Assembly: GCF_037976325.1 (NCBI RefSeq)
Contig: NZ_CP150265.1
Coordinates: 4,583,501 to 4,647,500 of the forward strand
DNA: 64,000 nucleotides
Reading direction: 5' to 3'
Source of the DNA: Paenibacillus sp. FSL K6-3182
GTDB taxonomy: Bacteria > Bacillota > Bacilli > Paenibacillales > Paenibacillaceae
Part shown: positions 58,510 to 64,000 of the stretch, one piece after another
How positions within the stretch are numbered: the stretch's first letter is position 1
Layout of the letters: the number at the start of each line of letters is the position of its first letter
Program-made: the position numbers and the translations under genes
Notes under the pieces: generated by a model
What the model was told of the DNA's origin: nothing
Database searches by the model: none
The model's input: the letters and a program-made list of their open reading frames with translations, nothing else

Positions 58510-59697
58510 ATGGACACATCTGAGATTGCGCCAGCAGAGCGCTCTTCGACTGCACGCAAGGAAACACTTTCACTACGAATTTACAGCTTCTCTTCTTATT
58601 CTACCGCTGCGATGGTTGTTTCCTTTATCCCGTTATACTTTTTGGATAGAGGTTTCTCTGAGCAGCAAATTGGAATTATTTACTCAACAGGACCGTTCAT
58701 ATCAATCTTTGCGAATATCCTTCTTGGGATAGCCAGCGACAAATTCAGAACGATAAAAAAACTGCTAATGATCCTGTTATTTGGACAGCTTGTCATGATT
58801 TCATTGCTTTTCCCTATTGAAAACTTTGCTCTTGTTTGCCTTGTTATGATGGGCTTTTATTTTTTTCAGACACCTATTAATCCATTGAGTGACAGTCTGC
58901 TGCTATTATCAAGTCAATACACCGGAACGCCATACGCTTTAATACGCATATTCGGCTCGCTCGGCTTTGCAGTAACGGCTTATACGTTCGGACTTATTCT
59001 AAAAGAAATTGGCTCACAGTGGACGCTTCCGCTAGCGCTTTGTACCATAGCCATCACCCTCGCCTTAACGACGAGAATTAGAGACTATCAAGGAAGCGCT
59101 CGGAAAATCGATTTTTCTGGATTCTTTAAGCTTATTCGCCAGCGTGATGTCCTATTGTTCTTTTTGATTATTTTGACCATTTCGATCCCGCACCGTATGT
59201 ATGAGGGATTTCTTGCCGTCACCATGCGCCAAATGGGAGCAAGCGATTCTTTGGTCGGACTCGCATGGCTCGTGTCCGCGATGAGCGAGATTCCGATTTT
59301 GTTTCTACTCGGCAAATACGGCCATAAATTTAAGGAGCTGCCGCTGCTTATGATCGCATCTATCATGTATGCTGTCAGACTGTGGCTGCTAAGCGATATT
59401 CAAGATCCACGCTGGGTAATTGCTACCCAAGCCATGCACAGCGTTTCGTTCGGCATTTATTTTTCAACTGCGCTGCGTTATTTGTCCCACCTTATTCCCG
59501 ACGAGTTCCGCGCATCCGGCCAAGCCGTTTATGCCGTGGTCTGGACTGGACTTGCCGGTGTGATCAGCGGCATGTTCGGAGGTTATATTTATGAGCATTT
59601 CGGACGCGAGACCTTCTTCCGCATGGGAGCTGCCTTAGCACTGGTTGCAGCGGCTGCCTTCCTTACAAGATATTTTTTCAGTCGTACGAACCGATAA
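58510..59697 (+). CDS. MFS transporter (MFS_1-like)
   Basis: 395 residues with about 12 hydrophobic segments. The opening YSFSSYSTAAMVVSFIPLYF resembles the MFS_1-like or nucleoside-symporter group. The substrate is unknown. ATG 58510 follows a weak GGAG site. It diverges from the ytpB group and ends in a strong terminator. Confidence 0.85.
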   Translation: MDTSEIAPAERSSTARKETLSLRIYSFSSYSTAAMVVSFIPLYFLDRGFSEQQIGIIYSTGPFISIFANILLGIASDKFRTIKKLLMILLFGQLVMISLLFPIENFALVCLVMMGFYFFQTPINPLSDSLLLLSSQYTGTPYALIRIFGSLGFAVTAYTFGLILKEIGSQWTLPLALCTIAITLALTTRIRDYQGSARKIDFSGFFKLIRQRDVLLFFLIILTISIPHRMYEGFLAVTMRQMGASDSLVGLAWLVSAMSEIPILFLLGKYGHKFKELPLLMIASIMYAVRLWLLSDIQDPRWVIATQAMHSVSFGIYFSTALRYLSHLIPDEFRASGQAVYAVVWTGLAGVISGMFGGYIYEHFGRETFFRMGAALALVAAAAFLTRYFFSRTNR

Positions 59698-59765
59698 CGA
59701 GCTCTAGTTCTACCAAGCAATATGACTTCCGTGTCACAAATGAAATCATTTCTTATAGTTAAACA

Positions 59766-59814
59766 AAGGCTGCTCCAGAAGGCGTATCACCTACGCTTGG
59801 AGCAGCCCTTTTTT
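59766..59814. terminator. Bidirectional terminator between the transporter and yebC-like gene
   Basis: GGCTGCTCCA...GGCGTA/TACGC...TGGAGCAGCC stem with TTTTTT on the plus side. It serves both convergent genes. Confidence 0.85.
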
Positions 59815-59830
59815 ATTGCTTAAGCAGATA

Positions 59831-60550
59831 CTATTCTACAATTTCAAAATTGGAGTATACATCCTGCACATCGTCGTTGTCTTCAAAAGCATCCATCATC
59901 TTAAGCAGCTTCTCCGCATTTTCGCCGTCGACTTTAACAATCGTTTGCGGAAGCCAGCGCACGCCAGCATTTACGAAGGAGTAGCCTTCCTTCTCAAGCG
60001 CATTTTTCACCTGCTCGAACTCATGCGGATGTGTCAAAATCTCAAAGCTGTCGTCATTGACGATAACGTCCTCAGCTCCGGCTTCAAGCGAAACCATCAT
60101 CATCGTATCCTCATCTGTCTCATGGGCTTCACGATCGACAACAAGCAATCCTTTATGGTCGAACATATAACCTACACAGCCGCTCTCACCCATATTGCCG
60201 CCACGTTTATTAAACGCAGAACGAACGTCCGCTGCCGTACGATTCCGATTATCCGTCAAGCATTTAACCATAATAGCTACGCCGCCTGGGCCATAACCCT
60301 CATACATAATATCATCGTATTCGACGCCATCGCCTGCACCAGCTGCTTTCTTGATCGCACGCTCGATATTATCGTTTGGCATTTGCTCCGCTCTTGCGTT
60401 GGCAATCGCTGTTTTCAAACCAAAGTTCGCGTCTGGGTTTGGTCCACCTCTGCGGGCTTGTACATAAATTTCACGTCCAAGCTTGACGAACTTGTTATTT
60501 TTAGCCTGATCGGCCTTTCCTTTACGGTCTTTGAACAATTTAAATTTCAT
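59831..60550 (-). CDS. YebC/PmpR-family regulator
   Basis: 239 residues beginning MKFKLFKDRKGKADQAKNNK. Family marks: FVKLGREIYVQARRGGPNPD, NANFGLKTAIANARAEQMPN-type region, and GYGPGGVAIMVKCLTDNRNR. The family includes translation-linked proteins active at proline stretches and DNA-binding regulators, so the exact role is open. ATG 60550 follows AGGGGAG. The name TACO1/YeeN group would fit equally well. Confidence 0.92.
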   Translation of the reverse strand: MKFKLFKDRKGKADQAKNNKFVKLGREIYVQARRGGPNPDANFGLKTAIANARAEQMPNDNIERAIKKAAGAGDGVEYDDIMYEGYGPGGVAIMVKCLTDNRNRTAADVRSAFNKRGGNMGESGCVGYMFDHKGLLVVDREAHETDEDTMMMVSLEAGAEDVIVNDDSFEILTHPHEFEQVKNALEKEGYSFVNAGVRWLPQTIVKVDGENAEKLLKMMDAFEDNDDVQDVYSNFEIVE

Positions 60551-60795
60551 TATGCTCGCTCCCCTGACAAAGTTTCCAAGCAACAGTTTATCATTGCAGA
60601 CAGGTCTTGGTCAATGAAAGCAAGCGCAAACGGCGGTTATTTCACGTTATCTATTGATCTGATTATGGCTTAGAAATTCGTATTGCAAAGATGGTTTAAT
60701 AGCCCAGCTTCAAAATATATAAAAAATGCTTTGATTATTTATAAAAGGCTGACATTAGAATTTAAAAATACTATTAATGGTAATATGTTCATATT

Positions 60796-60828
60796 AAAAA
60801 AGGGCTCCCTGCTTCCAGGGAGCCCTCT
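60796..60828 (-). terminator. Terminator after the cold-shock gene
   Basis: AGGGCTCCCTG/CAGGGAGCCCT stem with a 4-nt loop, then TTTTTT on the minus strand. Confidence 0.9.
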
Positions 60829-60844
60829 CCATTCGCACATTTTC

Positions 60845-61042
60845 CTATAGTTTAATGACGTTGGCCGCTTGAGCACCGCGGTTACCTTCAGTAATGTCGA
60901 ATTCAACCGCTTGCCCTTCATCTAAAGATTTGAAGCCATCGCTTTGAATCGCTGAGAAATGCACGAATACGTCTTCTCCGCCCTCTGTTTGGATAAAGCC
61001 GTAGCCTTTCTCTGCATTAAACCATTTAACTGTTCCTTTCAA
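60845..61042 (-). CDS. Cold-shock protein (CspA family)
   Basis: 65-residue OB-fold RNA chaperone. It has the two RNA-binding motifs KGYGFIQ (RNP1) and VFVHFSAI (RNP2). Start is TTG 61042 with AGGAGG 8 nt upstream, giving [21 protein letters not shown] strong terminator follows. The paralogue count is unknown, so no symbol. Confidence 0.96.
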   Translation of the reverse strand: MKGTVKWFNAEKGYGFIQTEGGEDVFVHFSAIQSDGFKSLDEGQAVEFDITEGNRGAQAANVIKL

Positions 61043-61125
61043 TTGAACAACCTCCTAAATATGACCGCCGTTTTATTTGAACGTGCGAGTAAAATTATTA
61101 TAGCTATCCCATTTCAAAAAAGCAA

Positions 61126-61827
61126 TTAAAGTAAAATTTTCAAATATTGACTAGATCCAGGGATAAACGGAAGGTTGGAGTTTCCAAGCTCTGTGCGCCC
61201 TCCGTTAGCAGCTATCATCGCAATCAGGTTATCTAGTTCCGAATAAGGTTCCCAGTTAAGCGAAATAAGCGGATAAATTCGAATTTGACCGCCTGTCTTA
61301 CAAATACGCATCAGTTCTAGAACAGCCTGCGAATGAAATTCATGACCAAATTGATTCGCATACAAAAACATAAAATGGCTGCACAAAATGAGTGAAAAGC
61401 GATTCTCCTTGAAGGGCAGCTCTGGAAGCTTGCCATCTATATAGATTTGTTTATTCTCGTTTCTTAATACATCGGCTTTAAATCGTTCAATGGATGCTTC
61501 GCGTCCAGCTCGATGATTCTCAACCGACCCGTAATAGCTCCAGTCAAAATGCTCCTGAATTTTAGCAATCTTAGCTGTTGATGTTTCGATTTCCTCAGCT
61601 GCCTCAGAGATCCATTGCTCAATTCCTGCCCCATAGCGCGGATCAACAGCAGTTGCTGAAAAACCTCTCTCGTTTACTTCTGCAGTAAATGACGAACCCC
61701 CGGCTGCAACATCAAGAATATCCCCTTTAGCAAGATCCTCCTGCTGTAAATCAAACATCCTTAAATACTCTTCGTAGCTTCTGCAAGTCATAGCGACTCC
61801 CATTTGCTCATAGCCCTGTTTACTCAT
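61126..61827 (-). CDS. SAM-dependent methyltransferase
   Basis: 233 residues with a class I methyltransferase fold. GDILDVAAGGSSFTAEVNER is the SAM-binding loop, then TAVDPRYG (second acidic residue). PFKENRFSLILCSHFMFLYA is motif IV-like, followed by ELMRICKTGGQIRIYPLISL. The substrate is unknown. ATG 61827 follows GAGGAG; the frame runs to 61917 without a site. A Cys-Ser-His set before motif IV is noted without meaning. Confidence 0.85.
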   Translation of the reverse strand: MSKQGYEQMGVAMTCRSYEEYLRMFDLQQEDLAKGDILDVAAGGSSFTAEVNERGFSATAVDPRYGAGIEQWISEAAEEIETSTAKIAKIQEHFDWSYYGSVENHRAGREASIERFKADVLRNENKQIYIDGKLPELPFKENRFSLILCSHFMFLYANQFGHEFHSQAVLELMRICKTGGQIRIYPLISLNWEPYSELDNLIAMIAANGGRTELGNSNLPFIPGSSQYLKILL

Positions 61828-61973
61828 TCTTGCACTCTCCTCTGCTCGTCTCATCTCAACTTTTCTCGTTACAGCTATAGCTTCTTCTTGCAGCGTCGTA
61901 TTGATTACCGCCGCCATAATGGCTATGATGATAAGAATACCATAATTAACTACTATAAGGGTGGAATTTACGC

Positions 61974-62207
61974 ATGTTTAAGAAACACGAAATTTACAAG
62001 ACCGACAAATACAATATGTTGACGGTTGAAGTTCAAGGCAAAACACTTATTGTTCGGGAAATTTCTGATCAATGGGGCGAGGACACACATACTTTTATTA
62101 GTCGCCCTGAGATGCTTCACTGGGCACAGAATCGGTTTCGCGCAGCCGACTTTGTTGGACGCGAAGATGAACTAGCATCCATTATGAGTGCGCTAAAGGA
62201 AGTATAA
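61974..62207 (+). CDS. Hypothetical 77-residue protein
   Basis: Begins MFKKHEIYKTDKYNMLTVEV and ends in DELASIMSALKEV. It contains EISDQWGEDTHTFISRPEML, possibly a small beta domain. ATG 61974 follows GGGTGG at 10 nt. No membrane segment. I do not recognise the family. Confidence 0.72.
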   Translation: MFKKHEIYKTDKYNMLTVEVQGKTLIVREISDQWGEDTHTFISRPEMLHWAQNRFRAADFVGREDELASIMSALKEV

Positions 62208-62339
62208 GCCGTCTATTTCTAACCAATCAGCAGGATATTTCACACATCGCGGCGAACATATCGTTACGCATTTGTGCATAGGTAAAATTAGAATGCTGCC
62301 TTTTGAGGCCAGCTTACAATCAGGAGGACTTACCTTCAA

Positions 62340-62522
62340 ATGGATGCTACCGCTTCAGTTATTTTCATTATTGCAGCCTTCGCGCTAGGAGCCATCGTTA
62401 TTTTGAAACGAGATACCTTGCCTCCTGGCATACGCAGAGGTCTTGCACTTGTATCCATTGGATTTATTGCATTTGCGTTTTTTCTGATCGTATATGCTTT
62501 TTTCACAATGGGTACAGCTTAG
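62340..62522 (+). CDS. Small membrane protein with two helices
   Basis: 60 residues, MDATASVIFIIAAFALGAIV then KRDTLPPGIRRGLALVSIGF. Two hydrophobic helices flank a basic loop (KRDTLPPGIRR). AGGAGG lies 12 nt upstream of ATG 62340. No family recognised. Located just before pepF on the same strand. Confidence 0.75.
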   Translation: MDATASVIFIIAAFALGAIVILKRDTLPPGIRRGLALVSIGFIAFAFFLIVYAFFTMGTA

Positions 62523-62596
62523 CCGGCAGGCAGCTGAATATTCGTTATCCCGTACGGACATAGTAGAAACAAACTGTGTCCTGAGGTGATAACTGG

Positions 62597-64000
62597 ATGA
62601 AATGGCTTCCCCTGCTGCTTGTTTTAAGCCTCGTGCCAGGTGCTTCCGCTACAAATGAGTCCGCGGCACATGCAGAGCATGCTTTACCAACCTTATCCAT
62701 ACCAAGGAGGAATTCGATGAATCACGTACCTAAACGTTCAGAATCGGCACCTGAGACCCGCTGGAAGCTAGAGGATATTTTTGCAAGCCAAGCGGCATGG
62801 GACAAGGAATATGCAGAAGCAAAAGGATTAATCAAAAAAATATCCGAATACCAAGGCAAATTAGCCGATGTCGCGCAGCTTAAAGCTTGCTTCGAGCTTG
62901 AGGACGAATTGTCACTGCATGTTGAACGGCTTTATGTATATGCAAATATGAAGCATCATGAGGATACGGCTGAACCTACTTATCAGGCTCTATCCGAGAA
63001 ATCCAAAAAACTAAGTGTGGAATCCGGCGAAGCATTATCATTCATCACACCTGAAGTTCTCAGTCTATCCGATGAGCAGCTTGAGCAATTGATAACGAAC
63101 GAATCCGTTGCCAAATTCCGCCATGCACTCGAAGAAATGCGTCGCCAGAAAGCTCATATTTTATCCAAAGACGAGGAAGCGCTGCTTGCACAAGTAGGCA
63201 ATATGAGCTCCGCTCCCGGTACAATCTTCAGCATGCTGAACAATGCAGACCTCAAATTCCCAAAAGTGAAAAACGAAAAAGGCGAATTGGTTGAGCTGAC
63301 ACATGGCAGTTACATACAGTTTCTTGAGAGCAAAAACCAAGACGTACGCCGCGAGGCATTTAAAGCAGTGTACGAAACATACGGCAAGTTAAAAAACACA
63401 CTTGCTACAACATTGACGGCTAACGTTACCAAAAACAGCTTTTATGCAAAAGCTCGCAAATATGACTCCGTGCTGGATATGTCCCTTTATGGTGACAACA
63501 TTCCGCAGGAAGTATATACAAACCTTATCAACACCATTCATAAGCATCTGCCGCTGATGCATCGTTATATGGAGCTTCGCAAAAAGCTGCTAGGTTTGGA
63601 TGAGCTGCATATGTACGACTTGTTCGCACCGCTCGTTGACGAGTTCAAAATGGACATTACGTATGAGGAAGCCAAAAAAACAGTAAAAGAAAGCTTGAAG
63701 CCACTGGGCGAGGATTATTTGAAGGTGCTGCAAGAGGGCTTTGATAATGGCTGGATTGATGTGTACGAGAATGAAGGCAAACGCAGCGGTGCTTATAGCT
63801 GGGGCGCTTTCGGCACGCATCCGTATGTATTGCTCAATCATAATGACAACTTGAACAGCATGTTCACATTGACGCACGAAATGGGTCATGCTCTGCATTC
63901 CCATTATTCGGATACAAATCAGAACTACCGCGACGCACAATATACGATTTTCCTTGCTGAGGTTGCTTCAACATTAAACGAAGCTTTGTTGATGGATTAT
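62597..64000 (+). CDS. pepF: Oligoendopeptidase F (M3B), C-terminus outside window; possible secretory leader
   Basis: Zinc oligopeptidase, cut by the window end. The core begins MNHVPKRSESAPETRWKLED at 62717, where AGGAGG is present. In the same frame a further 40 codons lie upstream from ATG 62597, itself preceded by GAGGTGAT. They encode MKWLPLLLVLSLVPGASATN, a good signal peptide with cleavage near ASA. The zinc site HEMGHALHSHYSD appears near 63880. PepF proteins are usually cytoplasmic, so a secreted form, or two forms from two starts, is possible. No stop interrupts the frame. Confidence 0.9.
   Translation, partial: MKWLPLLLVLSLVPGASATNESAAHAEHALPTLSIPRRNSMNHVPKRSESAPETRWKLEDIFASQAAWDKEYAEAKGLIKKISEYQGKLADVAQLKACFELEDELSLHVERLYVYANMKHHEDTAEPTYQALSEKSKKLSVESGEALSFITPEVLSLSDEQLEQLITNESVAKFRHALEEMRRQKAHILSKDEEALLAQVGNMSSAPGTIFSMLNNADLKFPKVKNEKGELVELTHGSYIQFLESKNQDVRREAFKAVYETYGKLKNTLATTLTANVTKNSFYAKARKYDSVLDMSLYGDNIPQEVYTNLINTIHKHLPLMHRYMELRKKLLGLDELHMYDLFAPLVDEFKMDITYEEAKKTVKESLKPLGEDYLKVLQEGFDNGWIDVYENEGKRSGAYSWGAFGTHPYVLLNHNDNLNSMFTLTHEMGHALHSHYSDTNQNYRDAQYTIFLAEVASTLNEALLMDY

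Noticed and set aside
59816..60673. 285-codon plus-strand frame opposite the yebC-like gene
   Set aside because: The minus strand encodes a clear YebC protein; this frame overlaps the terminator and has no ribosome site.

Overview
The window looks like chromosomal core sequence from a spore-forming member of the Paenibacillaceae (Bacillales), probably Paenibacillus. The evidence is the order lepA, yqxA-like, spoIIP, gpr, rpsT, holA, comE and comER, which is the Bacillus arrangement with insertions. Further support comes from a T-box leucyl-tRNA synthetase, a YtpB terpene synthase, cohesin/dockerin surface-protein modules and strong AGGAGG ribosome sites. No phage, insertion sequence, CRISPR array, rRNA or tRNA gene was seen.

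Layout. 1-5.8 kb: translation factor LepA (cut by the window edge), sporulation and germination genes, S20 and the DNA polymerase III delta subunit. 6-7.6 kb: an ECF sigma/anti-sigma pair. 8-14.3 kb: the competence cluster comEC, comEB, comEA and divergent comER. Here metY sits between comEA and comEB, a terminator separates comEB from comEC, and comEC is cut by an in-frame amber codon. 14.3-17.1 kb: leuS with its T-box leader. 17-26.3 kb: a transporter, a DinB-GNAT fusion, small conserved proteins, a DEAD-box helicase, a truncated phosphoesterase remnant, a HAD phosphatase and two RNA-modifying enzymes. 26.6-30 kb: a Gmad2 protein, a second sigma/anti-sigma pair whose only sensible start codon is ATT, and a thioredoxin/PCYCGC lipoprotein pair. 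30-33.7 kb: a large modular secreted phosphoesterase. 34-39.4 kb: pyrD-relQ, a small membrane protein, an L,D-transpeptidase, ferredoxin and DNA polymerase IV. 39.5-47.4 kb: citramalate synthase, a ResA-like thioredoxin, a JAMM peptidase, a DUF294/exonuclease pair, AmtB with a GlnR/TnrA box, a MerR regulator and a YugP peptidase. 47.5-54.5 kb: a LysR regulator, rhomboid protease, thiol peroxidase, a candidate structured RNA, a DUF624 protein, CshA helicase and a YitT protein. 54.7-64 kb: a putative glycoside hydrolase, pfkA, ytpB, a transporter, a YebC regulator, a cold-shock protein, a methyltransferase, small proteins and pepF (cut by the window edge).

Most of this is ordinary housekeeping sequence. 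The points most worth a second look are the interrupted comEC, the ATT-start sigma factor beside a truncated Gmad2 domain, the 6S-like structured RNA near 50.3-50.5 kb with its own promoter and terminator, the N-terminally deleted phosphoesterase remnant, the DinB-GNAT fusion, and the in-frame secretory leader in front of pepF. No clearly new multi-gene system was found. Start sites were chosen by eye from ribosome-binding sites, and family names come from recognising motifs, not from database searches.
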